From an uncultured Oscillibacter sp. (GTDB taxonomy: Bacteria; Bacillota; Clostridia; Oscillospirales; Oscillospiraceae): a stretch of DNA of 64,000 bases. Position 1 is the stretch's first letter. Each line of letters begins with the position of its first letter. The notes beneath the pieces are model-generated. The model had not been told where the DNA came from, searched no databases, and saw nothing but the letters and a program-made list of their open reading frames with translations. A program made the translations under genes and the position numbers. Below, piece after piece: positions 49,892 through 59,814 of the stretch. The stretch lies in the NCBI GenBank assembly GCA_905200545.1, contig CAJKKQ010000010.1:1-64000 (forward strand), read 5' to 3'.

Positions 49892-49972
49892 GTGCTCCTC
49901 CGTGCGCGCTGCGGCGCGGTCTTGGGTTGGATCGGTTCTTTTTGCGCGGCAGGCGTTTGCCCGCCGGATCCC

Positions 49973-50740
49973 TTACATCCGCTGGCGCACAGCTTCGTAG
50001 AGCAAAATGGCCGCCGCGGCGGATGCATTGAGAGAATTGAGTTTGCCCCGCATGGGGATACTCACAAGGAAGTCACAGTTTTCTGTCGCCAGGCGGGTCA
50101 TCCCCTCGCCCTCACTGCCGATGACAATGGCGGCAGGGCCCTTGAGATCCGCGTCGTACAGGGTGGTATTGCCGTCCGCCGCGGTGCCGAACACCCACAC
50201 GCCCTGCTTTTTCAGATCCTTGAGCAGGGAGGGGATGTTGGGCACCCGGGCCACCGGCACATGGGCCACGGCGCCGGCGGAGGTCTTGGCCACTACCGCG
50301 GTGAGCCCGGCACTGCGGCGCTTGGGGATCACCACGCCGTGGGCTCCGGCGCACTCGGCAGTGCGGATGATGGCGCCCAGGTTGTGGGGATCCGAGATCT
50401 CATCGCAGATCACCAGCAGGGGGTTCTCCCCCTTGTCGGCAGCGCTCTGGAGGATACTCTCCACGCTGACGTACTCCCGCACGGCGGCCAGGGCGATGAC
50501 CCCCTGGTGGGCGTGGGTGCGGCTCATGCCGTCCAGCTTACGCTTGTCCGCCTCCACCACCACGATGCCCGCAGCCCGGGCCTTGGAGGCGATGTGTCCC
50601 AGGGTCTTGTCCGTCTCCCCCTTCTGGAGGTAGATCTTGTCGATGGTCTCCCCGGCCCGCAGAGCCTCGATAACGGCGTTGCGGCCCTCGATGATGCCGT
50701 CGGCCTCAGCGGTGAGATTGGCTTTCTTCTGTTCGTCCAT
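49973..50740 (-). CDS. rlmB: 23S rRNA (guanosine-2'-O)-methyltransferase RlmB family
   Basis: A 255-residue SpoU/TrmH-family methyltransferase: N-terminal substrate-binding domain (GRNAVIEALRAG), then the knotted SAM domain with LVICDEISDPHNLGAIIRTAE, IVIGSEGEGM and SIPMRGKLNSLNASAAAAILLYE. These three motifs form the SAM pocket and dimer interface. It 2'-O-methylates a ribose in 23S rRNA (G2251 in E. coli); a tRNA target is possible for close relatives. ATG 50740 has GGAGGAAACCT upstream. Confidence 0.93.
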   Translation of the reverse strand: MDEQKKANLTAEADGIIEGRNAVIEALRAGETIDKIYLQKGETDKTLGHIASKARAAGIVVVEADKRKLDGMSRTHAHQGVIALAAVREYVSVESILQSAADKGENPLLVICDEISDPHNLGAIIRTAECAGAHGVVIPKRRSAGLTAVVAKTSAGAVAHVPVARVPNIPSLLKDLKKQGVWVFGTAADGNTTLYDADLKGPAAIVIGSEGEGMTRLATENCDFLVSIPMRGKLNSLNASAAAAILLYEAVRQRM

Positions 50741-50849
50741 AGGTTTCCTCCAAGCGTGTTTTTTCGCATACATATGGCAGTATACCACACCAAGCGGGCA
50801 CAATAAAGTGGAATTCACAGAAATTTCATCAAAAAGAGGGCGCTTCGCC

Positions 50850-50878
50850 TTGTAGATTTCCAGCTTCTGTGATATACT
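50850..50878 (+). promoter_or_regulatory. Promoter of ftsH
   Basis: TTGTAG (50850-50855), 17-nt spacer, TATACT (50873-50878); the gene starts about 70 nt later. Confidence 0.65.
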
Positions 50879-50946
50879 TCCAAAGTGATTTTGAAAGCTC
50901 CGGCGCGCTTTCTTTTTCAGGCTTTTAGCCCGAAAGGAGTCCATAC

Positions 50947-53184
50947 ATGAACCAAAACGACAAAAACAGCAAAAACAACAATCAAAATAAAAACAATGGA
51001 AACTGGCGGGGTGTGATCTCGCTGATCTGCTGGGCTTTGCTTGCCACCATCATCATCAGCTACGCCAGCTCCTACTTCGGCTCCGCCGGACACCAGGGAT
51101 CCTCCATGACCGTGGAGTACAGCGTCTTCAAGGACATGGTGGCCCAGGACCAGGTGGAGATGGTGCAGTTCGACAACGCGGAGAACATCCTCCACATTAC
51201 CCTGCAGGACGGCTGCACCTACACCGCCGAGGACGGCACCGTCTATACCAAGTCCACCGATGCCGACGGCAATGCCGTTTACACCTTCACGGATCAATCC
51301 GGCAACGAGCAGGCCGCCCGGCTGGACCTCTTCACCGTCCAGCTGGAATCCGACGACGCGGTGATCGCCTATCTGGATCAGTACAAAGAGGCCACCGGCG
51401 TCAAGTATGACATGGATTACCAGGCCCCCATCAGCCCCCTGCTGACGTTCCTGGTGAACTATATCATGCCCTTCGTGCTTTTGATGCTGATGTTCTCCCT
51501 GGTGATGCGCTGGATGGCCAAGAAGGGCGGCATGGGCGGCATCGGCGGCATCGGCGGCGTGGGCAAGGCCAACGCCAAGGTGTACATGGAGAAGTCCACC
51601 GGCGTCACCTTCCGAGATGTGGCCGGCCAGGACGAGGCCAAGGAGTCCCTGACGGAGATCATCGACTTCCTCCACAACCCCCAGAAGTACACGGAGATCG
51701 GCGCCAAGCTCCCCAAGGGCGCATTGCTGGTAGGCCCTCCGGGCACCGGCAAGACCCTTCTTGCCAAGGCCGTGGCCGGGGAGGCCAACGTGCCCTTCTT
51801 CTCCATCTCCGGCTCCGACTTCGTGGAGATGTTCGTGGGCGTGGGCGCGTCCCGTGTCCGGGACCTCTTCAAGGAGGCCAGCAAGGTGGCCCCCTGCATC
51901 GTCTTCATCGACGAGATCGACACCATCGGCAAGTCCCGTGACAACCGCATGGGCGGCAACGACGAACGGGAGCAGACCCTCAACCAGCTGCTGGCGGAGA
52001 TGGACGGCTTCGACCCCACCAAGGGCATCATCCTGCTGGCTGCCACCAACCGTCCGGAGGTGCTGGACCAGGCGCTGCTGCGTCCCGGCCGCTTTGACCG
52101 GCGCATCACCATCGACCGGCCCAACCTGGCGGGCCGCATCGCCACGCTGGAAGTCCACACCCGCAACATCCGCCTGGCGGAGGACGTGGATCTCAAAAAA
52201 GTGGCTCTGGCTACCGCCGGCTGCGTGGGCGCCGACCTTGCCAACCTGGTGAACGAGGCGGCCCTCCGGGCCGTGCGCAAGGGCCGCAAGCTGGTGACCC
52301 AGGAGGATCTGCTCTCTGCCTTCGAGCTGGTCATCGCCGGCACCGAGAAGAAGGGCAGCGTCCTCACGGAGTTTGAGAAGAAACTGGTGGCCTACCATGA
52401 GGTGGGACACGCCATGGTGGCCTACAAGCAGAAAAACACCGAGCCGGTGCAGAAAATCACCATCGTCCCCCACACCCAGGGATCTCTTGGCTATACCCTG
52501 CTGATGCCTGAGGAGGACAAGACGGAGCTGCGCACCAAGGACGAGCTCATGGCCAAGATCACCGTCTCCATGGGCGGCCGCGCCGCCGAGGAAGTGGTGA
52601 TGAATACCATGACCAACGGCGCCTCCCAGGATATCCAGGACGCCACCAACGTGGCAAGGAACATGGTGGCCATGTTCGGCATGAGCGATGAGTTCGGCAT
52701 GATGGCCCTGGCCTCCCGCCGCAACCAGTACCTGGACGGCGGCTACGGTATGGACTGCGCCCAGGACACCGCCGCCCGGATGGATCAGGCGGTCAAGGAG
52801 ATCCTGGACCAGTGCTACAAGGCCGCTGTGGAAGTCATCCGGGACAACCGGGAGGATATGGACAAGGTGGTGGCCTACCTGATGGAAAAGGAGACCATCA
52901 CCGGCGCGGAGATGGTGGCCATCATCGAGGGCCGGGACCCGGAGCTGGTGGAGAATCCCTACGCCTCCACCCGCTCTCAGGAGAACAGCTTCCGCCCCTC
53001 CACCCCGGACGTCATCGAGCCTGCCGCCAAGAAGGTCCACATGATCTCCCAGAAGATCCAGGCGCCGGAACCCCAGGAGGAGGCGCCCGCCCCGGAGGAG
53101 GGCAGCGGCGAAGCCCCCGCCCCGGAGGAAGAATCCAAATCCTCCGGACAGGAGCATCCGGATTCTCCGGACCAGCAGCAGTAA
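50947..53184 (+). CDS. ftsH: ATP-dependent zinc metalloprotease FtsH
   Basis: A 745-residue membrane protease. The N terminus (residues 1-19) is almost only Asn, Lys, Asp and Gln; helices lie at about 23-40 and 166-186 with the extracytoplasmic domain between. The AAA+ domain has Walker A GPPGTGKT (about 263-270), Walker B IVFIDEID and the SRH; the zinc site is H484-E-V-G-H488. The hexamer degrades damaged or short-lived membrane and regulatory proteins. The C-terminal 60 residues are a Pro/Glu-rich tail. Start fits AAAGGAGTCCATAC. Confidence 0.97.
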   Translation: MNQNDKNSKNNNQNKNNGNWRGVISLICWALLATIIISYASSYFGSAGHQGSSMTVEYSVFKDMVAQDQVEMVQFDNAENILHITLQDGCTYTAEDGTVYTKSTDADGNAVYTFTDQSGNEQAARLDLFTVQLESDDAVIAYLDQYKEATGVKYDMDYQAPISPLLTFLVNYIMPFVLLMLMFSLVMRWMAKKGGMGGIGGIGGVGKANAKVYMEKSTGVTFRDVAGQDEAKESLTEIIDFLHNPQKYTEIGAKLPKGALLVGPPGTGKTLLAKAVAGEANVPFFSISGSDFVEMFVGVGASRVRDLFKEASKVAPCIVFIDEIDTIGKSRDNRMGGNDEREQTLNQLLAEMDGFDPTKGIILLAATNRPEVLDQALLRPGRFDRRITIDRPNLAGRIATLEVHTRNIRLAEDVDLKKVALATAGCVGADLANLVNEAALRAVRKGRKLVTQEDLLSAFELVIAGTEKKGSVLTEFEKKLVAYHEVGHAMVAYKQKNTEPVQKITIVPHTQGSLGYTLLMPEEDKTELRTKDELMAKITVSMGGRAAEEVVMNTMTNGASQDIQDATNVARNMVAMFGMSDEFGMMALASRRNQYLDGGYGMDCAQDTAARMDQAVKEILDQCYKAAVEVIRDNREDMDKVVAYLMEKETITGAEMVAIIEGRDPELVENPYASTRSQENSFRPSTPDVIEPAAKKVHMISQKIQAPEPQEEAPAPEEGSGEAPAPEEESKSSGQEHPDSPDQQQ

Positions 53185-53198
53185 GTTTATCCCAGCAG

Positions 53199-53231
53199 AC
53201 GGCGCACCGCTTTCCCGGTGCGCCGTTTTTT
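53199..53231 (+). terminator. Terminator after ftsH
   Basis: ACGGCGCACC pairs with GGTGCGCCGT, followed by a T run. Confidence 0.9.
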
Positions 53232-53273
53232 GAAAGCTTCCACACCGATACGTTTGATCAGGAGGGATCCCAC

Positions 53274-53792
53274 ATGATCCGAAAAGCCCAAGAGACCGAC
53301 CTCCCCGCCGTGGCCGCCATTTACGAGGCCATTCTGGACGGGGAGGAGCGGGGCCCCGTCTACACCAACTGGCAGCGGGGCAAATACCCCACCATCGACA
53401 CCGCCCGGGACGCCCTGGAGGCCGGAACCCTGTATGTGGGGGAGTCGGACGGCAGGCTCTGGGGCGTGGTGAATCTCAACGGGGAGCAGCTGCCGGAGTA
53501 TGATGAGATCCCCTGGAGCATCCCGGCGGAGCGGAACCAGGTGGGCGTCATTCACACCCTGTGCATCCACCCGGACTGCGCCGGACACGGCTACGCCCGG
53601 CAGATGGTGGACTTCTGCGAAGCGGAGGCCCGCCGCCTGGGCAAGACCGTCATCCGGCTGGACACCTGGGAGGGAAACCGCCCCGCCAACCACCTCTACC
53701 CCTCTCACGGCTACCGCTTTGCCGGGGCCACGGAATTCTTTTTCATGGGCTTCATCCATGAGACGCTCAACTGCTACGAAAAGTTGCTGTAA
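53274..53792 (+). CDS. GNAT family N-acetyltransferase
   Basis: A 172-residue GNAT protein: beta-strand/helix start MIRKAQETDLPAVAAIYE, acetyl-CoA loop region HTLCIHPDCAGHGYARQMV and C-terminal LDTWEGNRPANHLYPSHGY. The substrate is not known. ATG 53274 follows CAGGAGGGATCCC. Confidence 0.9.
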   Translation: MIRKAQETDLPAVAAIYEAILDGEERGPVYTNWQRGKYPTIDTARDALEAGTLYVGESDGRLWGVVNLNGEQLPEYDEIPWSIPAERNQVGVIHTLCIHPDCAGHGYARQMVDFCEAEARRLGKTVIRLDTWEGNRPANHLYPSHGYRFAGATEFFFMGFIHETLNCYEKLL

Positions 53793-53851
53793 GCGGAACC
53801 CATTGCAGCCCAACGGGTTTCAGCCTTTGCTAACCATGGGTTGACAGTGTG

Positions 53852-53888
53852 AAAGCCGCCGGTTGGTGGCCCGGCAGGGGCTTTTTTT
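53852..53888 (+). terminator. Terminator after the GNAT gene
   Basis: AAAGCCGCCGG pairs with CCGGC...GGCTTT (with a 3-nt bulge), followed by a T run; it ends just before the next gene's leader. Confidence 0.7.
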
Positions 53889-53920
53889 GCTATACTGGCG
53901 CCGGAAAGGAGGTCCTGCCT

Positions 53921-55225
53921 ATGACCACAGGCGGGCGCATCGCCCAAAAGAGAAAAGAACAGGGACTCAGCCAGGAGGCCCTGGGAGACCGTCTGGGGGT
54001 ATCCCGGCAGGCCATCTATAAATGGGAGAGCGACTCCGCCCTGCCGGAGATCGATAAGCTCATTGCCCTCTCCCGCCTCTTCGGCGTCTCTGTAGGGTGG
54101 CTGCTGGGAGTGGAGGAGCCGCCGCCGGAGGATGCCGGGGATGCGGAAGGCACCGCCCCGGAAACGGCTGACGGAGAGCTGACACCGACTCAGCTGCAGA
54201 TGGTGGAGGAGATCGTAAAGCGGTACACCGCCGCCCTGCCCAAGCCTCTCTCCATCCGGCGCCGCAGGCTCTTCAAACTGGGCATCGCCGTTGGTTCGCT
54301 GTGTCTTGTGGGAATCCTTTACAGCCTTTTTGGGCGTCTGGACCAGCTGAATCAGCAGTACAACACCTTGCAAAACAACCTCTTCCAGGTGCAGTCCGGT
54401 GTGGACAGCCAGATGGGCTCCGTGTCCAACCGGGTGGAGGAGATCCTCAAATCCCAGAACAGCCTGACGGCGGACTACAGCGTGGAGCTGGTTCCCACCG
54501 CCTCCAGCGCAAAGGAAAACCGGGCGGTGTTCTCCGCCCATGTGGTCCCCAAGACCTATACCGAGGGCATGACGGTAAAATTTTCCGTGGACAACGGCAC
54601 CGGCGGCGTCTCCTATGTGCCGGGAGAGCCCGCTCCGGACGGCGGATTCACCGCCACCCTGGCCTGCCATCTCACCGATTCCATTGCCGTCTCCGCCATC
54701 TTTGAAACGCCGGACGGCACCCGCTCCACCCAGCTGCTGGACCAGTTTGATGGCCTGTACAGCGCCTCTTTGCCCACTGTGGATGTGATGAACTACGGCA
54801 GCGGCGATCTGTTGGGACTGCAGGCGGACCAGAGCGGCCTTGTGACGCTGCCGGAGGTCTATGTCACCGCCCGCCCCAACTCCGACGGCGGAAAAGAGCC
54901 CATCGGCCAGTCGGAGGCGGAGTCCATCCGGGTGGGGCTGTTCAAAAACCGGTCCCTCATCGCCTGGCTGGATCCCTGCGAGCAGCCGGAACACTTCCAC
55001 GGGGAGTATGGCGGGGAGTCCTTCTATCACCTTCCGGAAGGTGTCCGGGCCACGCTGACAAAGGATACCGACCAGCTCCAATTTGCAGCGGTGGTGACGG
55101 ATCCCTATGGCCGCCAGGCGGTGTACAGTGATATCCCTTACATGCTCTCCGACGGAGCCCTCACCTGGCCCGACAGTTCCGATAGCAGTGACCACAACCC
55201 CGCCAACTGGGATTACGGCCAATAA
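53921..55225 (+). CDS. Transmembrane HTH protein with large external domain
   Basis: A 434-residue protein: Xre HTH at 6-60 (RIAQKRKEQGLSQEALGDRL, SRQAIYKWESDSALPEIDKL), acidic linker, one helix at 118-137, a short coiled-coil-like stretch (LDQLNQQYNTLQNNLFQVQ) and an extracellular beta-rich part to the end. This looks like a one-component membrane sensor that binds DNA directly. The external part resembles nothing I can name. AAAGGAGGTCCTGCCT precedes the ATG. Confidence 0.8.
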   Translation: MTTGGRIAQKRKEQGLSQEALGDRLGVSRQAIYKWESDSALPEIDKLIALSRLFGVSVGWLLGVEEPPPEDAGDAEGTAPETADGELTPTQLQMVEEIVKRYTAALPKPLSIRRRRLFKLGIAVGSLCLVGILYSLFGRLDQLNQQYNTLQNNLFQVQSGVDSQMGSVSNRVEEILKSQNSLTADYSVELVPTASSAKENRAVFSAHVVPKTYTEGMTVKFSVDNGTGGVSYVPGEPAPDGGFTATLACHLTDSIAVSAIFETPDGTRSTQLLDQFDGLYSASLPTVDVMNYGSGDLLGLQADQSGLVTLPEVYVTARPNSDGGKEPIGQSEAESIRVGLFKNRSLIAWLDPCEQPEHFHGEYGGESFYHLPEGVRATLTKDTDQLQFAAVVTDPYGRQAVYSDIPYMLSDGALTWPDSSDSSDHNPANWDYGQ

Positions 55226-55230
55226 CCAGG

Positions 55231-55265
55231 AAGCGCCCGTGCAGATGCACGGGCGCTTCTTTTTT
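55231..55265. terminator. Bidirectional terminator
   Basis: AAGCGCCCGTGC (55231-55242) pairs with GCACGGGCGCTT (55247-55258), followed by a T-rich run on the plus side; it lies between converging genes. Confidence 0.85.
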
Positions 55266-55272
55266 GTTTGGT

Positions 55273-56142
55273 TTAATTGTTGGCAGAAAAGACGTCGGCC
55301 ACCTCGCTGATGGTGATGTAGGCGGTCTCGTCGATCTCGTGGACCAGGTCCTTGAGTTTCGTCACCTGGAAGCGGTTGACAATGAAATAGATCATGGTCT
55401 TCTTGGTGTTGGAGTAGCCGCCCCGGGCCTCCAGCCGGGTGACGCCGCACTCGAAGGTCTCTGTCAGGGTCTTGCACACGTCGTCGGGCCGGGTGGTGAT
55501 GATCACCGCGCACTTGGCCCGGTCCAGGCCGTCCACGATGAAGTCCACCGTTTTCAACGCCGCTCCGTAGGTGACAATGGAGTAGAGGGGCAGGATCCAG
55601 TTTTGCAGCACGATGCCGCAGATGATATAGAGCACCACGTTGTAGATCATCACGAAGGTGCCCACCGTCACCCCCAGACGCTTGGCAAAGATCACCGCCA
55701 TGACCTCAATGCCGTCCATGGCGCCGCCGAAGCGGATGGCCATACCGCTGCCCACACCGGAGATCAGTCCGCCGAAGAGGGCACACAGCAGCAGGTCCTG
55801 TCCCGCCAGGGGAGAGGCAAAGCTCACATCCACCGGCAGCACATCCGTGATGAGCCACGCCGTCAGGGAGTAGATGCAAACGGTATAGATGGCATAGAGG
55901 GTGAACAGCGGCCCCTGCTTTTTGAGACCATACAGGAACAGCGGAATATTCAGCACCAGCAGGAAGATAGACAGCGTCAGCCACTCCGGCGTCACCTGGG
56001 CAAGCAGCATGGAGGTGCCGGAAATGCCGCTGTCGTAGAGCTTCACCGGCGATAGGAAGATGGTCACCCCGATGGCGTTGATGATGCCTGCCGCCGTCAG
56101 GGCGATCAGGTTGCGCAGGCGGAATTTTTTCAGCTGTTCCAT
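55273..56142 (-). CDS. YitT family membrane protein
   Basis: A 289-residue protein with a DUF161 membrane part (five to six helices; GLISGVGSGMAIRFGGAMDGIEVMA region) and a cytosolic DUF2179 domain at the C terminus (AKCAVIITTRPDDVCKTL ... GVTRLEARGGYSNTKK). Function is unknown; a transport role is assumed for the family. AAAGGAGACCT precedes the ATG. Confidence 0.92.
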   Translation of the reverse strand: MEQLKKFRLRNLIALTAAGIINAIGVTIFLSPVKLYDSGISGTSMLLAQVTPEWLTLSIFLLVLNIPLFLYGLKKQGPLFTLYAIYTVCIYSLTAWLITDVLPVDVSFASPLAGQDLLLCALFGGLISGVGSGMAIRFGGAMDGIEVMAVIFAKRLGVTVGTFVMIYNVVLYIICGIVLQNWILPLYSIVTYGAALKTVDFIVDGLDRAKCAVIITTRPDDVCKTLTETFECGVTRLEARGGYSNTKKTMIYFIVNRFQVTKLKDLVHEIDETAYITISEVADVFSANN

Positions 56143-56165
56143 AGGTCTCCTTTCTGTTCCGGGGA

Positions 56166-58058
56166 TCAGGCCAGTTCCGCCTGACCCGTATAGAGCTGGT
56201 AGTAACGGCCGTGCTGGGCGATGAGGTCATCGTGGTCGCCCCGCTCGATGATCTGGCCCTGCTCCAGGACCATGATGGCCTTGGCGTTGCGGACCGTGGA
56301 GAGCCGGTGGGCAATGACAAAGACGGTGCGGCCCGCCATGAGGCGGTCCATGCCCCGCTCGATGATCTTCTCCGTGTGGGTGTCGATGGAGCTGGTGGCC
56401 TCATCCAGAATCAGCACCGGAGGATTGGCGCAGGCTGCCCGGGCGATGTTCAGCAGCTGCCGCTCGCCCTGGGAGAGGTTGCCGCCGTCGCCGGAGAGGA
56501 CGGTGTCGTAGCCGTGGGGCAGGTGGCGGATGAAGGTATCCGCGCCTGCCAGCTGGGCGGCGGCGTGGACCTCCTCGTCGGTGGCCTCCAGCCGTCCGTA
56601 GCGGATGTTGTCCGCCACGGTTCCGGTGAAGAGGTGGGTATCCTGGAGCACCACACCCAGGGAGCGGCGCAGGGAGTCCTTTTCGATGTCCCGGACGTCA
56701 ATGCCGTCATAGGTGATGGTACCGGACTGGATCTCATAGAAGCGGTTGATGAGGCTGGTGATGGTGGTCTTGCCGGCACCGGTGGAGCCCACAAAGGCGA
56801 TCTTCTGGCCGGGCTTGGCATAGAGGGAGATATCGTGGAGGACGATCTTGCGGTCATCGTAGCCGAAGACTACATGGTCGAACCGCACGTCACCCCGGAC
56901 AGGTACCAGGGTGCCGTCGGGCTTTTTCCATGCCCAGGCGCCGGTATCGTAGTTGGCTTCCGCCAGGTTGCCGCTGCGGTCTTCCGTGGCCCGCACCAGC
57001 GTCACCTTGCCCTCATCCACCTCCGGCTGAGTCTCCATAACTTCAAAGACCCGCTCGGCGCCGGCCACGGCGGAGAGGATGGTGTTCACCTGCTGGGAGA
57101 TCTGGGTGATGGGCTGGCTAACCTGCCGGGTGTACTGGAGGAAAGCCGCCAGGCCGCCCAGGTCGCCGCTGCGGATGGCCAGGAGACCGCCCACGCAGCA
57201 GGTGATGGCGTAGTTGATATAGGAGAGGTTGCCCATGGCAGGCATCATGGCGCCGGCGTAAGCCTGGGCCCGGGTAGCCGCCTGGCGGTAGGCCTCGTTG
57301 CGCTCCCGGAAACCCTCCTTGGCGGCAGGCTCATGGTTGAAGACCTTGATGACCTTCTGACCCTCGATCATCTCCTCGATATAGCCGTTCACCGTGCCCA
57401 GAGAGGCCTGCTGCTGGGCGAAGTACCGGCGGCTGCGGCCGCCCACCACTTTCACCACCCACAGCATCACCACCAGCATGGCAAAGGTGATGAGGGTCAG
57501 CACCGGGCTCAGGACGATCATCATGGCGATGGTGCCCACGAAGTTCAGCGTGCAGGAGATGAGGCTTCCGAAGCTGTTGTTGAGGGCCTCGGAGACGGTG
57601 TCGATATCGTTGGTATAGCGGCTCATGAGCTCGCCGTGGGTGTGGGTGTCGAAGTACTTCAGGGGCAGATTCTGCATCCGGTCAAAGAGATCGGAACGGA
57701 TCTTGGCCACCGTGTTCTGGGACACATGCACCATGATGCGGGCATAGCCAAAGGAGCAGGCCGCGCCGGTGACATACACCGCCCCCATAAAGGCCAGCAT
57801 TTTGGCAAGGCCGGGGAAATCACCCGGAAGGATATAGTCGTTGATGAGGGGCTTGATGAGATAGGACCCGCCCACGGTGCAGGCGGAGCTGATGACCAGC
57901 AGGCCGGCCACCAGAATCAGATGGGCCTTATAGCGCCCCAGGTAGCGCATGAGCTTGCCCAAAGTGCCCCGCAGGTTCTTGGGCTTTTGATAGCCGTGAC
58001 GGCCCGGGCCGCCGCCGGGGCCCCGGGGTGCGGATTGATTTGTACGCTGTTCAGCCAC
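56166..58058 (-). CDS. ABC exporter, fused membrane/ATPase subunit (second gene of the pair)
   Basis: A 630-residue type I ABC exporter half: six helices at about 40-340, an extra 35-residue insertion before the ATPase domain (DRSGNLAEANYDTGAWAWKK region), Walker A VGSTGAGKTT, signature LSQGERQLL, Walker B PVLILDEATSSID and H-loop VIAHRLST. The canonical LSGGQ is replaced by LSQGE. GTG start at 58058 with AAGGAGTGAGC; it overlaps the partner gene by 8 bp. The pair should form a heterodimeric exporter, perhaps for drugs or lipids. Confidence 0.94.
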   Translation of the reverse strand: MAEQRTNQSAPRGPGGGPGRHGYQKPKNLRGTLGKLMRYLGRYKAHLILVAGLLVISSACTVGGSYLIKPLINDYILPGDFPGLAKMLAFMGAVYVTGAACSFGYARIMVHVSQNTVAKIRSDLFDRMQNLPLKYFDTHTHGELMSRYTNDIDTVSEALNNSFGSLISCTLNFVGTIAMMIVLSPVLTLITFAMLVVMLWVVKVVGGRSRRYFAQQQASLGTVNGYIEEMIEGQKVIKVFNHEPAAKEGFRERNEAYRQAATRAQAYAGAMMPAMGNLSYINYAITCCVGGLLAIRSGDLGGLAAFLQYTRQVSQPITQISQQVNTILSAVAGAERVFEVMETQPEVDEGKVTLVRATEDRSGNLAEANYDTGAWAWKKPDGTLVPVRGDVRFDHVVFGYDDRKIVLHDISLYAKPGQKIAFVGSTGAGKTTITSLINRFYEIQSGTITYDGIDVRDIEKDSLRRSLGVVLQDTHLFTGTVADNIRYGRLEATDEEVHAAAQLAGADTFIRHLPHGYDTVLSGDGGNLSQGERQLLNIARAACANPPVLILDEATSSIDTHTEKIIERGMDRLMAGRTVFVIAHRLSTVRNAKAIMVLEQGQIIERGDHDDLIAQHGRYYQLYTGQAELA

Positions 58059-59814
58059 CGATGCTCACTCCTTCCTGCTGGGACTGGTAGACCTCGCGGT
58101 AGATCTCGCAGGTCTTCATCAGCTCTTCATGGCTGCCCTGGGCCACCACACGGCCCTGGGCCATCACCAAGATCACATCCGCCTCACAGATGGAGGTCAC
58201 CCGCTGGGCGATGATGATCTTGGTGGTATCTTTCAGTTCATTGGCAAAGGCCCTGCGGATCTTGGCGTCTGTGGCGGTGTCCACCGCGCTGGTGGAGTCG
58301 TCCAGGATCAGCACCTTGGGCTGTTTCAAAATGGCCCGGGCGATGCACAGCCTCTGCTTCTGCCCGCCGGAGACGTTGACGCCGCCCTGGCCCAGATCCG
58401 TATCCAGGCCGTCGGGCATCTTCTCCAAAAATTCATCGGCGCAGGCAGCCCGGCAGGCGGCCCAGAGCTGCTCTTCCGTGGCGTTGGGATCGCCCCAGAG
58501 GAGGTTTTCCCGGATGGTACCGGAGAAGAGGGTGTTCTTCTGCAGCACCACACTCACCGCATCCCGCAGGTGCTCCATGGTGTAGTCCGACACCGGGCGG
58601 CCGCCCACCTTCACGGTGCCCTCGGTGGCCTCGTAGAGCCGGGGGATCAGGGACACCAGGGTGGTCTTGGCGGAGCCGGTGCCTCCCAGGATGCCCACCG
58701 TCTGGCCGGAGCGGATGTGCAGATCCACATCCTGCAAAATCCACTCCGGGCTGGAGAGATCATACTTGAAGGAGACATGGTCAAAGTCGATGCTGCCGTC
58801 CTTTACCTCCGCGGGGGTGCGGGTACCGTCGTCCGCCACGTCGGTCTTGGCCTGGTCGTTGGTGATGGCAGGCTTCTCCTGGAGCACCTCGGTGATCCGG
58901 CGGGCGCAGGCAATAGCCCGGGTCATCATCATGAAGATCATGGACACCATCATGAGGGACATCATGATCTGGGTAATGTAAGTGAAGAAGGTGATGAGCT
59001 TGCCGGCCTCCAGAGAGCCGGCGTACACCATCTGGCCGCCGAACCACATGACGGCGATGATGGTGCCGTAAATAATGAGCATCATGATGGGCATGTTGAT
59101 GACCACCATGCCGAAAGCCTTTTCGGCGTTGGACTTGAGATCCAGGTTGCGCTTTGCGAACTTCTCCCGCTCGTGATCCTCCTTCACGAAGGACTTCACC
59201 ACCCGGATGCCGGTGAGGTTCTCCTGAACCACCAGGTTCAGCGCGTCGGTCTTCTCCTGCATGGCCCGGAACCGGGGGCTGGCCTTGGTGAGGATCAGCG
59301 CCACCGACACGATCAAAAGGGGCAGCGCCACCAGGAAGACATTGCTCAGCTGATAGCTGATGCGGATAGATAAAAACAGCGCCGCCACCAACATCACCGG
59401 GGCCCGGACCAGCAGCCGCATGGCGAACATCAAAATCATCTGCAGGTTGTTGACGTCGTTGGTAAGCCGGGTCACCAGGGACGCCGTGGAAAACTTTTCG
59501 ATATTGGAAAACGCGTAGTCCTGGATGTGGTCGTACTCTGCCGTCCGCAGATTGGCACCGAAGCCCATGCCCGCAATGGAGGAACAGGCGGCGGCTCCCA
59601 GGCCGAAGCACAGCGACACCATGGCCATGACCACCATCTGGAGGCCCTTACTCAAAATAAAGTTCTGGTCGCCGTTGGCAATGCCGATATCCACGATATC
59701 GCTCATCACCAGCGGGATCAGCAGCTCAAAGACCGCCTCCGCCGCGCTGCACAGCACACCCAGGCAGATCCACTTGGAATACGGCCGTGCGTGCGGCCAA
59801 AGTGCTTTTAACAT
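58051..59814 (-). CDS. ABC exporter, fused membrane/ATPase subunit (first gene of the pair)
   Basis: A 587-residue half transporter: six helices at about 15-310, Walker A LGGTGSAKTT (Ala in place of Gly before the Lys), signature VSGGQKQRL, Walker B VLILDDSTSAVD with Asp where the catalytic Glu should be, and Gln in the H-loop (IIAQRVTS). These changes are typical of the degenerate-site half of heterodimeric exporters; the partner has Glu and His. ATG 59814 follows GAGGAGGATCGGGC. It overlaps the MarR gene by 7 bp. Confidence 0.95.
   Translation of the reverse strand: MLKALWPHARPYSKWICLGVLCSAAEAVFELLIPLVMSDIVDIGIANGDQNFILSKGLQMVVMAMVSLCFGLGAAACSSIAGMGFGANLRTAEYDHIQDYAFSNIEKFSTASLVTRLTNDVNNLQMILMFAMRLLVRAPVMLVAALFLSIRISYQLSNVFLVALPLLIVSVALILTKASPRFRAMQEKTDALNLVVQENLTGIRVVKSFVKEDHEREKFAKRNLDLKSNAEKAFGMVVINMPIMMLIIYGTIIAVMWFGGQMVYAGSLEAGKLITFFTYITQIMMSLMMVSMIFMMMTRAIACARRITEVLQEKPAITNDQAKTDVADDGTRTPAEVKDGSIDFDHVSFKYDLSSPEWILQDVDLHIRSGQTVGILGGTGSAKTTLVSLIPRLYEATEGTVKVGGRPVSDYTMEHLRDAVSVVLQKNTLFSGTIRENLLWGDPNATEEQLWAACRAACADEFLEKMPDGLDTDLGQGGVNVSGGQKQRLCIARAILKQPKVLILDDSTSAVDTATDAKIRRAFANELKDTTKIIIAQRVTSICEADVILVMAQGRVVAQGSHEELMKTCEIYREVYQSQQEGVSIGG

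Noticed and set aside
50917..53157. Minus-strand open frame of 746 codons
   Set aside because: Antisense shadow of ftsH.
53841..53895. TTGACA at 53841 paired with TATACT at 53890 as promoter of the transmembrane HTH gene
   Set aside because: They are 43 bp apart and separated by a terminator hairpin, so they cannot form one promoter.
56211..58214. Plus-strand open frame of 667 codons
   Set aside because: Antisense shadow of an ABC exporter gene.
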